Positions 47,301 through 58,780 of a DNA stretch of 64,000 nt are shown here, one piece after another. The translations under genes were made by a program, and so were the position numbers. The stretch comes from Odiellus spinosus. Lineage: Eukaryota > Arthropoda > Arachnida > Opiliones > Phalangiidae. The stretch is taken from the NCBI GenBank assembly GCA_963920705.1, contig OY987236.1, positions 9,968,190 to 10,032,189 of the forward strand, written 5' to 3'. Under the pieces are notes generated by a model. The model was not told the origin of the DNA and made no database searches. It was given only the letters and a program-made list of their open reading frames with translations. Position 1 is the stretch's first letter, and each line of letters begins with the position of its first letter.

Positions 47301-50300
47301 ACTTTGCGTGTGCATATCTTATCATCATTGTTTAAACTGTTAACTTTAACCACTAAGAAAAAATGATAAAACTGAAATTTCACAAGTAGATGTTAAATTT
47401 ACAACGAGAATAAGAAATATGGGACTATATTATTTTTGACTAGTCAAAAGATCTCGGTGAAAATTTGTTTCTCGTGATGAAATCTTGAACTACTGCCCTT
47501 ATTATAATTTTTTAAAAATCGGAAAAAATAACCTAGGTAGTTCAAACTTCAAAGATTGGGTTTAAAGGTTCAGTCTATATTGGTCTAGTTATGACGGTTT
47601 TCGTTATCTATAAAGCAGAGAGCAAATAAATTGGAGATCAAACTACTTGAAAGATTAATTGAAAATACATTCATTATATTACTAGACATTTTTTTCAAGT
47701 GACCATGAACATTAATATTTGACCGATAATAGAACTAACATTTGTGTTTAAATTAAATCCAAACCTATCGTAAATCGATTTCCTTTTTTAGTAAAATATT
47801 GAATGTAGTACGTTGCAGTATTAGATAATGATCCCGAAAGTTATTGAAATCCCTGAAAGTAGTGCAAAAGGTTATTCTTTGAGTTTAAATCTTAGATTTT
47901 AATTTACTGCGTATTCACTTTGCTTAAACGCAATTAAGGTCGAAGGCAAAATGAGAGAATTAGTCGTATTGACGTTATTATACTTGCCTCTTTTGTTGCA
48001 TTTCACTTCATTACCTTTGCACCATTGAACATTTACCTCTTAAACCTCGTTCACACTATCAGCAAGATTACCAAGTATTAATTTTGGCGAATATGGACCA
48101 AATGTTGAATTTATCATATACATGTATGTATAATGATCAAAAAGTGGCGGTTTGAGTATATAAGACCATTTGAACGAAACTAATCTCTAAACTTTCTGTG
48201 GCCTATGACTTCAAATATGATTTCCTTGTACAACGGTTTGTATTCAGTATAGCTAAGACAAGGCATATGAATACGAGGGATTTTGTACTCAGATTGTTCT
48301 GTGATTGCATGGTTGTGAGTTCAAAAACCACAGATGGATCAAAATATTTTTCACGGGCAATTTCATTTGACACACATGTGTAGCTTACTATCGTTTTTAT
48401 ACAATGTTTTGTAAGAAGGATTCTGTACTCGGAACACTGTGCAACTTTGACATTTCACAGAATTCTAGGTTCTTTAAATATTTAACAATGTGGTGGAGTA
48501 TGTGGGATATTGTACTCATAGAGCTTGCGTAGTTTTGATAGTGCAAATAGTAAACGAGTTTGTGCTTGTATGTATAATTTTGATAGTGCGCAAAGGATAC
48601 TTGGAACACTTGTGTAGCTTTTGGAAGAGCCTAACCCTGACATAACATTTTAGGTATTGAAGACGACGGATTAGAAAAGAAATCGACCACTCCTCCGTGT
48701 ACCAGTTGCGACGAGAGCGAAGAATCCTCAGGATTCTGCGCCGATTGTCAAGAATGGTTGTGCGAAGCCTGCATCAGCGCCCATCAAAGGGTGCGCGTTA
48801 CCAAAGATCACAATATTCGCACGAAGGAAGAGATGGAAGGAGAGAAAACGGGGTCGCCACCCCGAGAAAAGTTCCTCGTCTGCCCTGTTCACAAACAAGT
48901 ACGACCGCCTCTTCTCGCATTTTCAACCCTTTGAAACTGGACATGATAGTGTAGAATACATTTACAATCATAATTTCTAGGATTTGTCTATCCCTTTATA
49001 TATGATCGAACTGATCATTAACAAATAATATAACAACTTTTGAAACAAGTTTAATTCTGTATGTATAGGCCTGTTCATAACACCCTATTTTATCTTTGAT
49101 CAATTATTAAGGACTATCTGAAGTCTGTTCTAAATTAGGCGAATTTCAAAAATGTTTTTGTCCGGTTAGAGCGAAACAGATGAAAATTATGATAGTCGGA
49201 GTAATATTCCCTTGATCAGGTTGTGTTGCTGATCTAACAAAGGTCAATTGTGACCACTTATTTTTCAGGAACATTTAAAACTGTACTGCGAAACGTGCGA
49301 CAAACTAACGTGTCGCGATTGTCAATTAGTCGAACACCGCGAACACAAATACCAGTTCCTGTCGGATGCTGCTGAGCAACACAAACACCACTTGAAGAAT
49401 CTTCTGGCCAAAACTGTGGAGAAATTGGCCTATATTCAAACCGCTCAGGGTTTAATCAGTCAAAGGCATCAAGAGATTACTAAACGCGAACAAGTAGTGA
49501 GCAACGATGTCAAAACATTTGCCGTCAAGTAAGAAATCAATTGTCCCATCTGGTATCCCCCGAGATTAGGCCTAAACAACTCGCGTACCTCTTAGATTTA
49601 TCCAAGAAATCAACAATCGTGGCAAGTACCTTCTTCAAGAATTAACTTCAGTCTGTGGCAAGAAGAAGGGACAGTTACAAAAAAAGAACGAAGAATTGGT
49701 TAATTTAGCTTCGAGGTTGAATCATTGTATGCAATTCGCTGACGCGGCGATTAAGAACGGAAGTGACGTGGCTCTGGTTTCCAGTAAAAGAGCTATTAAT
49801 AACCAGGTTCCAACTGAATTTTGTAGCATAGTTTTAATCTTTAGCACTTGGGAAAGCGTGAAACTTAACCATTTGCCCTCAATTTACAGCTACGACATGT
49901 GCTTCAAAAACGTTGCGAAGTCCCAAATCCCCAACACGTCGTCAATATTTCGTTTACCTATGAAGGGGATCTCTTAAGCCAGTACATCAGCCGCTATGGT
50001 AACTTAATAGTCGATGGCCAACCTTTAGGGTTGAACGCCATAGCTTCTCCGCCCGCCGCCACCGCAGGTGGTAGTGGAAGCCCAATAGTTAGAAACCAAC
50101 CTTATACCGCGCCACCAGGACACACGGTCCCTCAAATGATGACAGGTTATCCAGGTCCTCATCTCAGTGTCTCTCCTGTAAGTTTAACTCCTATAGGATA
50201 TGTCTCTCGAAAAATATAGTTTCTTGGTAAGAAAATATTTGAATGGAACTCTAAGAAGAGTAAAAAAGTTTCTTTATGATGGTAAGATAGAATGTATCTT

Positions 50301-53300
50301 TGTAAAACATCCCTCAGTGGTAGATGGTATAAGTGCTTAGATTAGACAATTTCACCAGAAATCTCACTGTTTTCGTAGAAGAAAGTATTTTTCACGAGAC
50401 TTGTGAAATTTTAACAGTAAGTTTTTAGTATTCGCTGATAATATTGGTTTTCTAGTTTAATAGTAACTTAGCTGCGATGTCGAGACAAGTTCCCCCACCA
50501 CCTCCCCCTCTGATGGGCACTGGTTCGACCAACGCCCCTCGATATGCGCAGCAAGCGAGTCAGCCGCAGAGTCAGATGGTAACTTCCGCAGTTAACCAGA
50601 CTGTACTTAGAAATCTGCTGACTCCTCCTAATGCTTCCAACCAGTATTTGCCACCAGGGGGAAATCCAAGCGCCATGAATCGAATGCCTAATCAATTCCC
50701 GAATCAGATGATGCCTCCTCAATCCTATCGGGGCATGCCCATGTCTCATATGCGACCACCTCCTAATCAAGCTCAGATGCAACAGTCCATGCAACATCAT
50801 AATAGAGTATGGACCTGGTTTTTCGTCATATTATGAGTGTTGTCCAGTGTCGACTCAAAAAAAAGTCCATCGTTATATCTGTTAACCATTAATTTATAGA
50901 TTCAGCAATTACAACAATTACAGGCACAGCAACAGGTTCAGCATCAGCAGCAAGTGCAACATCAATTACAAGTCCAACAGCAACAGCAGCAGCAAAGGCA
51001 CCATCAGCAAGTACAACAGCAGCAGCAACTCCAAGCTCAGCAACAACGTCAGCAACCCGCGGCCGTTTCTCAAGTTACCTTGCCTCGTAATCCTGGGTTA
51101 ACAATCAGACCCATTCAGAGTTCTTCAGCAGTCGCTGCCCAACCCACCAAACAAATAAAGTAATTAAATAAAATCCTGGTTATCAACTGGTTAAAAGGTT
51201 TTGATATGTTTTAAGCTTGGCACCCTTTAATAGTTATAATTCTAGCATTGGTTCGAGAACACCCATGACCAACGCCAACATTAGCCGACAACAACAGTAT
51301 TCTACTGGTAATGCAGTTACTCGACAAGTCATCATTAACCAGCAAGGTGGCGCTCCAACTTCCACCGTTCATCATCAAGCCTTGAACAACCAAGTCAATT
51401 CAATGCAGCAAAGAAGCAATCAGATCATTAGAACATTCCCAAATCAACAACCTCAACAGCAACAAAGACTGCAAGCTCAACCGCAGCAACGTACTACCAA
51501 CCAAGTTCATCAGATGCAAACTCAACAACGCCAAGTTCCTCAGCAAATTCAACCGCGTCCTCAGCCTGTCGTACAACAAGCGCCTCAGAGACAAGTTCAG
51601 GTACAACAGCAACAGCCTCAGTTGCAAAGGGTTCAACCGCCCCAGCCCGCCCAGCCTCAAGTCATCATGATTGATACCAAGAACATGAGCAAGATTTTAA
51701 ATATGGGCAATACGACAAAGTTGACTCATTTTCCAACAACTTCCGGTGGTCAAAGCGGAGTGACAGTTCAAGGTGGGATAACGACAACTTCCAACATTGG
51801 TACAATTGGTGATGGGAGGCATAGTACTATTAATTCAACCGCCGCAGCTAACAGCACTAACAATACTAACGCTTCGCAAGGTGATCTTGGCTTTTTCATT
51901 AACAGTTATCAATCTTGGCAAGGGAGATTTGTGGGATATTGTTGTATACTGTGGGTTTGCCCTTTCGTGAAACGAAGATAAAAATTAAAAACGGGGACAG
52001 AATCCGTGTAAATTTCGATAAGCCTTCGCTAAGTTTATGTTTGGAAATTTTAAGCTACCTTGCTAAGAGTTAAATTTAACACGCAAAAAAAAAAAAAAAA
52101 TTAACTTTAAGCAAGGATACAGACCAGGATAGTGGGATAATAGTGACAATATTATAAATAATGTTGTAACTGAGGCATTGGCACTATATAAAACGGCGCC
52201 ACTCTCCTATTATCCCCATCTTGTAATTGTTTAGTAAAGGATATCTTGGAAGAACAATGCATTTCGGTGGAACAAGGATGCTTTGGCATTTTGGCAGGTT
52301 CAACTGACAGACATTTAGCAATGGTCAGAATTAAACAAAAAACCTATTAGTTTTCAAATTCAAGGCCCCTAGAAAATAGAAGTACATTTATGCCACGTGG
52401 TTTTTCAGAATTGCCTTTTAATTTCTTGCTTATGTGACAATGTCTTCTGTTCCAACCTCAGGGTTCGTATGAAACAATTATAAAAATATAGGTTAATTTA
52501 AATATTCTTTACCCGTGTACAACTTAACATATTAACAACGTGATAGGCGTAATGTAACAGTCAAAGTAAGTTTGAAAGTTTCGATCAGGAATTTTTTAAC
52601 TAAAATTTCAGACGAATCCTGATTCTGATTTTTATTTGTTGTGCTATACAAATGCGATAGAATTTCAGCACTACACAAAGCTACGCTCTCCTCAATCTAT
52701 ACTCTAAAAAAATTCAAAGAGAAAAAAGAGTGCCTAGCTTTGATAAAAATACATTTCACTTCCCTCAAAAACCAGTTTTCACTTTTGTCATATTTGTTAA
52801 AAAAAACTTGTTTAGGTCGCGTATTCATCAACTTACCCCCTTTTCCCAGGACCATCGTTTTTACTTTTAGATATTTTGGCTCAAAAAATATTATATACAA
52901 CGTAGTCGGCTGGCTGGTTGTTTTCATGTTTCATTTTCCCTGTTCTCGCTTGCCATTCCTTTGAATTTTGTAAGCAACTTGCCAACTATTATGCAATATT
53001 AATTTCAGCCAACGTAATATCCGGCTTACCACCACACATGAGGCAGCAAACTTCCAATATTACCAGAACAGTGTCTCCGGTAAAAATTATGCCCTCTCCC
53101 ACGAAACCAACTGAAAATAATTCCGTTAAAAACATCTCCATTCCAGCTGGCCTTACCGCCACAGTTATACCTACGTAAGTGCGGAATCTTCTCGCTAATT
53201 CCGAGCTTTTGATTTTAAATTGTAATCGGTTTTTTTATAGCAGCAAATCTATAACCATAACGAGCATTCCAACACAAGCGAAAAATAATATAGCCAGCGT

Positions 53301-56300
53301 AAGCGTCATCAATACTAACAATAAACAAGATTTACAGGATACGGCCAAGAAAATTGTACGCTATAACAAAATACCGTACGTAATTTTAACGGGTTTAAAT
53401 TTAATTTTTACTATTATTTAGAATGACCACGGATCAAGTTCTATAAGTAATCTTCTTCAAAGTGCTTTAGGAAAGAGATCATCTTTAACAATTACGGAAG
53501 TAAGAGAACCAACAGATTTTAAACTATAAAATAAATGTTTCACGTGATTTAATCGTCATTTTTATATTAATTTAGAATACGACTCGCGGTCCATCGGAAA
53601 GTGCGAAAAACCCCCCAGGTATTTTAATTTACTCCGAGTTTTCTTTTCTATTATTTTAATTTTCTAGTTGTTTAACGAATGCTTAATTTTTATTTATAGT
53701 GTTAAATAATAACGGTAGTAATAATCATAACTCGGAAGATTCGAGGTAAATATGTCCAAAATATCTATAAAACCCCGGCGTCTCGACGGAGGTCTGTTAG
53801 CGTTAACCAAAGTTTTTTATTATGATTGTTCCTCCAGCAATGATGCGGCGGGCGCGATTAAAAGAGCAAGAATGGCTAGATCGCGAACGGCCAACGATGC
53901 CGAGGACGTAATAATTATCGAACCTGATTCCATGAAAATTCAAATTGTGGAAAGTCATAGTTTGAGGCACGATTCGAGTAATAAGAAAATACCGAGTAAA
54001 GGTTTGCTCCATAGACGGTTAATATGATCTTCGGGAGTAGTGCATGCAATATCTTTAACTTTTTGGTCATTTTTTGAAGACGTGACAATTAACTCGACAA
54101 ACGTTACTACTACTACCGGTACTACTTCTACTACTATCGCGAATGTCCAAATTAAACAAGAAAAACAAGATGAAGAAGACCAACACCACGAAGACCCTAA
54201 CGAGGACTATTGCGGAGTTTGTCATGACGGTACTTTGACGCAATGGCAGAACATAAATTATCCCCACTTTTTGGGACTGTGCGAATATTTTTTTAAACAC
54301 TTATTCAAAACTATAATTACTTTGCCCTTTAGTCAATCAGCATTGCCAAATTACAAATTACTAAGCCTTAGTTAATCACTCTAAGCCTCGGTTAATCGCG
54401 TCTAAGCCTTGCCAGACCATATAGCCAAGGCTTAGTAATTGAAACAAAGCCTGTCAAAAGACTTTTAATTTTTTTTTTATCTTTCGCACAGTCCTTTCAT
54501 TTTTCAAAAAAAAAAAAAACAATGTGTTCCAAAAACATATTTGTTACAGGTGGGGAATTGTTATGTTGCGGAAAATGCCCGAGAGTTTTTCATTTGCAGT
54601 GCCACGTGCCTACTTTAACCTCCACACCTAGGTAATTTTATTTTTGGGGTTCAAACTTTAAAGCAAAAAGTCCAAACCCATTCCATCGAACCAAAATTCC
54701 AAAAATTCTGTAGAATACATTTATTTATTTTATTTATTTAAAAAGAGAAGTATGCTTGAAAAATTTTATCAGGCTAAATATCATTCTGTTTTTGGGTTTT
54801 TCGCCTTTGGTTCTTTCGATTTACATTTTTTAAAAAAATGATGTATCATATTTAATTTCATTACAAGAAGTATTCGTGTTATTAATATGTGAGATATTTT
54901 TATCATAAAAATCATTTGTTTCTATTGCGCGAGAGTGAGAAATACATAAAATAATTTTATACTTCACAAAAGTTTTTTTTTTTTTTTTTTTGCATCTTTT
55001 TCTTATGTTTTTCTTGATTAGCGAGGATTGGACTTGTCTTCTTTGTATGGATGTAAAGCACTGTCCCATTCCCAAAGAATCACAGGCTTCAAAACGAAAA
55101 AATCCTGTGGGACTAAGTGGACGAGATCTTTTGGTATGCGAATTTTTAAAGATTATTAAAGTTTTACTAGGCTATGATAAGTTATTTTTAATCGTTTTGG
55201 ACTTAAAGATATGTGAAAAAACAGTATCAAAACTTGTGAAAAATTTCCCTGATAATTTACAGTTAATTATAAAAGTCACAAGCTACACGCCAAGCCTAAG
55301 TCCATTGAGAAGAAATTTTAGACTGGAAAGAATCTTGAGAATTGAGAGGTGCTAATGCCAATGAAATATTGTCTCGTGAACCAATGTAACTCTGAAGTAC
55401 CCGTTATTTCTAACAAACATGTCTTTTGGTTTACGTAATGCCAATTCAAAGACGAACTCTGGGATTGGCATCAGCAATTCAATCTTTTTTAAAAAAATCT
55501 GAAATTAATTCCAGCCTAATTTTCCAACTTAAATAATTAAGTCTGAATTACCATGAAACCTTGGTTGCTCGTTTTGATAATCGTTTTACACATATTTTAA
55601 GTCTACATCGATTAAAAATAAGTTGCTTCCTAAGTTTAGTATCCTTTAAAAGAAGGGAACGCATTTAGTTCAAACTCCAAGATTTTTTTTTTTTTTCTTT
55701 ATTTCCCGAAAGCTCTGTGAAAGGATATTACTGGAGCTGTTATGCCATGAAAAAAGCCCTCCATTTCATGATCCCGTAAGCAAGACGGTGCGTGATTCGG
55801 TGCTGGTCTCAAAGCTATTTCTATATTTTCATTTCATATATGATTTTTTCTTTTCCTTTTGGGTATTATATGCCTTTGTGGGTTTCTTTTGATTGAGTAC
55901 TCTGGGTTCATACAACATTTGGAAAATCTATTTCCAGGTTTTTCTAATGAATTTTTACTATTATATCAAGGGGCACCTTAAGTATCTTTTTTGTCCCAGT
56001 TTTTAAAATAGAAATGTGTGCCTTTTCAACTCAAGAACTTTTACCTCAAACATTTCCTTAATTTTTCCGAAAAGGTTTAGAGATCTCCCAGATATTGTAT
56101 GAACCCTGCATAGTACGGTACTAAATAAAATTTTAAAAGTCCTACCCAAACTTGTTAAAAGGAGAATGAAACCTAAACAACAACTGATTTTTTATTTTTT
56201 TTATCGATTCCTTATATGCCTAATCCATCAGTAAAGAAAAATTACAAACAAATATTAAAAAACAGAAAATAGGCTTAGCTGGATTAATGGAGATCGCTCA

Positions 56301-57913
56301 TTTTATTTTAATGATAAGGAATTGATTAAAAATTACTTGTTGTTAGGTTGTATTCTCCCTTTAATGGAACTCGAGCTAAGATGACCGACTTAGTTTGAAA
56401 AATTTAATAGATTAAGAATAACTTTTTCCCAATCTAGTATCCCTTAGAATCTCATTAATTACAATGTCGTATCTACCTTTCCATTGGTTTAAGTTTTAAC
56501 TATATATGGTTTATTTCTGTGTGGTGGCTAAATCATCTTAATATAAAAAAAATTCATTGAAATGAGTTAATACATTTTATTTAATAGGTCCCGAACTATT
56601 ACAAAATGATAACGCGCCCTATGGATTTTAGAACAGTGAAACAGAAACTAAATCCCAGTCATTTTAACCATTACGAAGATATCGACGAGTTTGTCTCTGA
56701 CATAAGATTGATTTTCAAGAACTGTATCATGTTCAACGAGGTATATTATCCCATTTTATATCTACTTCATTTTGTAATCGTAGAGTTTTGCGCAAATTGC
56801 TTAACCCGACCCCCAAGTTCCTCTTGGTTTCTGAGATCGCCAACTGCTTGACAAAACAATTAATACAAAATCTAAATTTTAGAGTGGGTTTATAGTTCCT
56901 TTGCTTGTTTGATCCAATTCGCTCTTTTTTCTTTTTTTTTTTTTTTTAATTTCTATTTCAGCCATTTCGGGCTGTGAAACTTGAGCAGAATCCAAGTGGT
57001 TACGTGAGTATTAGCTCTATGTGGTTATTTTGTTTCTAAAACCTAAAATCACGTACCTTTTCCTCTGTAATGGTTTTGGTCGAAACTAAAGCTTTTGAGT
57101 TTGTAGTTATTCGTCATTATTTTTTCCTTCCTATTTTTCTTAGATTTAGTACCTTTGACAATGTTTAGTTACATAAATCTAACTCTGCATGGTTTTTTAA
57201 CATTCCCAACTGCTTTATCAGAAATTTATTTATGTTAACATGAATATATCACTGTTTTTAGTAGTTTTATCTATTCAAGGATGGTAGTTGCTTCATACTT
57301 AGAAATTATTTTCTAATATGTATTTTAAGTTAGGGCCCCCCTCAACTAAGATAAATTTTGGAATGCGGTATAATCTGGTGTCTCCGTAGCGGTGGAAAAG
57401 GGGGAATATTATATAATCTTTTGTTCGTGGGAAAATGGTCATATGGCCAGGGGAAAATGTGGAAAAGTCCGAATTTGAAATGCAAATCCATACATGAGCA
57501 GATGGAGATCATCAAATGAAACTGCGCGAAACTGTTGATTGGCTCATTTAGATCTGACAATACAGAAAGGTGCTGCCCATTCCTTAGCACACGATACAAT
57601 TATATATTCACGTTGACATACATGCCCATATATTTGTCTCCAAACTGTGAAAAGAATGAGCATTTACTCTCTTTTTACTAAATAATTTTAATAGAAGGGA
57701 TCGGAATTATACAAGGCTGCCAAAATAGTAGAAATCCAGTTTCGTGAATTGTTGCTCACTTATTTCCCCGAAATAAACTATAAATGGTCGTTGGAAATAT
57801 TGGAACAAGAAGGTGTGGCTGTTGAAAAAGAACTTCCGGATAGTGGTGAAGAAGATTCCGATAAAGGAAAATCCAAAAAACCTAAATTATCTTCGGATGA
57901 AAAGTCTTCTTGA
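32306..57913 (+). CDS. TRIM33: TIF1-family chromatin regulator (TRIM24/TRIM33/bonus type), 22 exons, 1605 aa
   Basis: Exons: 32306-33248, 46782-46919, 48654-48898, 49269-49528, 49596-49806, 49890-50177, 50456-50806, 50900-51159, 51216-51880, 53009-53174, 53241-53379, 53422-53499, 53576-53618, 53700-53745, 53838-54001, 54080-54229, 54550-54631, 55022-55133, 55713-55775, 56588-56740, 56962-57003, 57695-57913; all phases close. Domains: acidic N-terminus with Ser-Glu-His repeats; RING (C271, C274, C289, H291, C294, C297, C323, C326); B-box 1 from C376; B-box 2 C437-H468; coiled coil to about 560; Gln/Pro-rich middle; PHD from C1377 ([20 protein letters not shown]); bromodomain about 1448-1545. 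TIF1 proteins are nuclear SUMO/ubiquitin-linked co-regulators reading histone tails. IKDE (K249) and IKQE (K1358) fit the SUMO consensus. Intron 2 begins with GC. Vertebrate and fly homologues are about 1100 aa; the extra length is low complexity. Confidence 0.93.
32545..32752 (+). repeat. Coding 9-bp microsatellite giving Ser-Glu-His repeats in TIF1 exon 1
   Basis: About 20 units of a 9-bp motif (CATTCTGAG-like) encode SEH triplets with SKH, SEQ, SQH and SER variants. The reading frame is kept throughout. The tract is rich in both acidic residues and histidine. Open frames in the other phases and on the minus strand across it are shadows of the repeat. Confidence 0.95.
33607..33922. mobile_element. 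MITE-like element with GAGTAG inverted ends
   Basis: TATAGAGTAGGCGGGGC at the left is mirrored, with a short insertion, by GCCCCGCCTAAATGCTACTACTCTATA at the right, and AAGTCCCTCC-like words recur inverted inside. A related fragment (GGGCGGAGTTTTTTCTAAGCCCC ... ACTACTCTA) occurs in ORP8 intron 2 near 17293-17410, which supports a dispersed family. Confidence 0.55.
33941..34008. other. Stem-loop with 20-bp arms
   Basis: CTGCTAAGGTGTTATCCCTA at 33941-33960 is mirrored at 33989-34008 with 19 of 20 positions matching, around a 28-nt loop. It directly follows the MITE-like element ending at 33922 and could be a separate short palindromic insertion. Confidence 0.65.
34656..34985. repeat. 28-bp satellite, about 11 copies, next to a CAGGGTTGCCAC end
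   Basis: Units of GTCAGGGAATTTTAAAATAT plus TATAAAAA run from about 34677, with AGATATTTTAAAAA variants later. The array begins right after ACAGGGTTGCCACAGGTCAGGG, the same terminus seen at 38580 and, in part, at 36712. The satellite therefore probably arose inside a transposon end. Confidence 0.9.
35835..36222. repeat. TATAGGA-rich dispersed repeat
   Basis: Short words such as AATATAGGAAAATATAGGAT and TTATAGGA recur irregularly, ending in AGTCTAGTCTGGTCACCCTG, which looks like a transposon terminus. No tandem unit of fixed length is kept. Confidence 0.6.
36339..36513. mobile_element. MITE with AAGCTGCGTTCACAC termini
   Basis: The left end AAGCTGCGTTCACACTATAG and right end GTGAACGTAGCTT pair as imperfect inverted repeats of about 35 bp, including GAAACCGTTTT / AAAACGGTTCC. 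It is the same family as the copy at 11918-12182. It is about 175 bp and non-coding. Confidence 0.75.
38580..39013. mobile_element. Element with CAGGGTTGCCACAG inverted termini and internal satellite
   Basis: The left terminus CAGGGTTGCCACAG and right terminus CTGTGGCAACTCTG match as inverted repeats at 13 of 14 positions. Inside, a 39-bp unit beginning GTCAGGGAAAAGTCATGTAA is repeated about three times (38630-38760). No clear target duplication was found. The CAGGG end is hAT-like. Fragments of the same family lie at 34656 and 36712. Confidence 0.65.
41640..43045. repeat. 34-bp minisatellite, roughly 40 diverged copies
   Basis: The consensus is GATCTACTGGCTTTTTGGAG followed by CGGTTGATCAGTTT. 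Copies are more diverged at the left (41.6-42.2 kb) and nearly identical at the right (42.7-43.0 kb). Most units carry TGATCAGTTTGATC. The open frames across it on both strands are repeat artefacts. Confidence 0.93.
43996..44205. promoter_or_regulatory. Cluster of RFX X-box and CCAAT motifs inside TIF1 intron 1
   Basis: GTTGCTAGGCAAC at 43996-44008 is a good palindromic X-box (RFX-family site). Within 200 bp lie ATTGG near 44161 and CCAAT near 44193, the two orientations of the NF-Y box. The stretch is G+C-richer than its surroundings. It could be an alternative promoter or enhancer; no transcript start is visible. Confidence 0.35.
45062..45903. repeat. 29-bp minisatellite, about 29 copies
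   Basis: The unit is CAGTTGATCGACGTTGTTTT followed by CAGGGAACC. The first nine or so units read GTAGTGTTCAGTGAAC, later ones GTTGTTTTCAGGGAAC with a run of GTTTTCTGGGAAC units inside, so the array grew in blocks. Nearly every unit has one GATC. There are no spacers of differing sequence. Confidence 0.95.
46920..48653 (+). other. TIF1 intron 2, GC-AG type
   Basis: The intron starts AAAG|GCAAGA and ends TTTTAG. No GT donor near the exon end preserves the frame into B-box 1. The interior is AT-rich with no recognised gene. GTTCACACTATCAGCAAG near 48049 resembles a fragment of the GCGTTCACAC MITE family. Confidence 0.6.
51881..53008 (+). other. TIF1 intron 9, no gene inside
   Basis: The intron runs from AAG|GTGATC to TTTCAG. 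It carries an A-run at 52086-52101. The frames at 52641-52964 and antisense 52697-52927 show no family features. Confidence 0.6.
55776..56587 (+). other. TIF1 intron 19, holding a MITE
   Basis: The intron splits the bromodomain after its first helix. Apart from the MITE listed separately it is AT-rich without other recognisable features. Confidence 0.6.
56159..56360. mobile_element. MITE with TTAA target site
   Basis: The left end TTAA|AAGGAGAATGAAACCTAA and right end TTGTATTCTCCCT|TTAA are inverted repeats. The arms extend about 50 bp (CAACAACTGATTTTT and TCGATTCCTTAT against their mirror). The inner words ACAAATATTAAA and AAAATAGGCTTAGC link it to 29724-30070. TTAA duplication is typical of piggyBac and Kolobok elements. 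There is no coding sequence. Confidence 0.82.
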
Positions 57914-58260
57914 TCTGACAATATTTTTGGTTGTGCTTATTATTTTTACAAAACTATATTTAAATTTTCACCCAAAAGGTTAAGGGATGTGAGAAATTTA
58001 GTACCAATAATGATTGCACCTTATTTTATTTTTTTTTTTATATATATAAAGTTTAGGGTCGTTAGTATTCAAAATTTTACTTCTTCCGTGGTAAGGTTAA
58101 TGAATCATTTGTAAATATTTTACCTTGGTACAACGTTTGTTATTCTTCAAAAAGAAAAAGGCTATGTTTATTAATTGTACATAATATGTAAATAATTAAA
58201 AAGGGTTTCACTTTGTTTTCCAAGAAAAAAAATGAGCTAGGAATAAGTAGCTCCATTTTT

Positions 58261-58266
58261 AATAAA
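58261..58266 (+). terminator. Polyadenylation signal of the TIF1 gene
   Basis: AATAAA on the + strand, about 350 bases after the TIF1 stop at 57913. The facing POP5 signal lies only 36 bases further on, so cleavage sites of the two genes should fall in the same 20-40 bases. Confidence 0.6.
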
Positions 58267-58301
58267 TTTGAATATTTTCAATTCAAGGAAATACAATTGT
58301 T

Positions 58302-58307
58302 TTTATT
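58302..58307 (-). terminator. POP5: POP5 polyadenylation signal overlapping its stop codon
   Basis: The minus strand reads TGAATAAAA: the last base of the TGA stop (58309-58307) is the first base of AATAAA. The POP5 3' UTR is therefore expected to be only about 15-35 nt long. Confidence 0.65.
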
Positions 58308-58780
58308 CAAATATCAATATCATCTTCTACACCTAATGTTTTATAAGTAGTTTTTATTTCTTTTCTAACATTTTCTTTCTCCTCTTCGGTTTCGCATCTC
58401 GAAATTAACATCATTAATTGTTCGTGATCATATTTTTGAAGGAAATTCAGGCAAGTTCTAATAGTTCCTCCAATATGTAACACTCGGATCGATATTTGTT
58501 TATCAGAAATTTGTTGAACAAAGGGTAAAGACGCAGCGACAATAGTGTGATGTTGCCGTTTAGCGCGAAGTAAAAATATTCTAGTGTAAGAATTGTACAT
58601 TTTGATACAAAGACCCGAATGAGTTACACCATATCCATAATCACCGTACATTAAAGAAATTGCATTTTCAATACTTTGACATATTGAAAATTGGCTGAAT
58701 GTTAATTTTAATTGCTTTGGATTGAGATAATCTTCCGCTATAATTTCGCACAAAAAGTATCTAAATTTAACGCGAACCAT
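58307..58780 (-). CDS. POP5: Ribonuclease P/MRP protein subunit POP5, single exon, 157 aa
   Basis: POP5 is a core protein subunit shared by RNase P (5' maturation of tRNA) and RNase MRP (rRNA processing), acting in nucleus and nucleolus. The product begins MVRVKFRYFLCEI, the typical POP5 start. It contains the family signature LHIGGTIRTC at residues 101-110 and the segment YTRIFLLRAKR at 65-75. It ends in a charged helix and an acidic tail. Length is close to the human protein (163 aa). No intron is needed. The gene is convergent with the TIF1 gene and divergent from the SBF gene. Its stop codon overlaps the poly(A) signal. Upstream start codons in frame were not seen. Confidence 0.95.
   Translation of the reverse strand: MVRVKFRYFLCEIIAEDYLNPKQLKLTFSQFSICQSIENAISLMYGDYGYGVTHSGLCIKMYNSYTRIFLLRAKRQHHTIVAASLPFVQQISDKQISIRVLHIGGTIRTCLNFLQKYDHEQLMMLISRCETEEEKENVRKEIKTTYKTLGVEDDIDI

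Noticed and set aside
51400..51660. Leu/Arg-rich minus-strand open frame
   Set aside because: It is the antisense of the Gln-rich coding segment of TIF1 exon 9 (CAA/CAG read as TTG/CTG).
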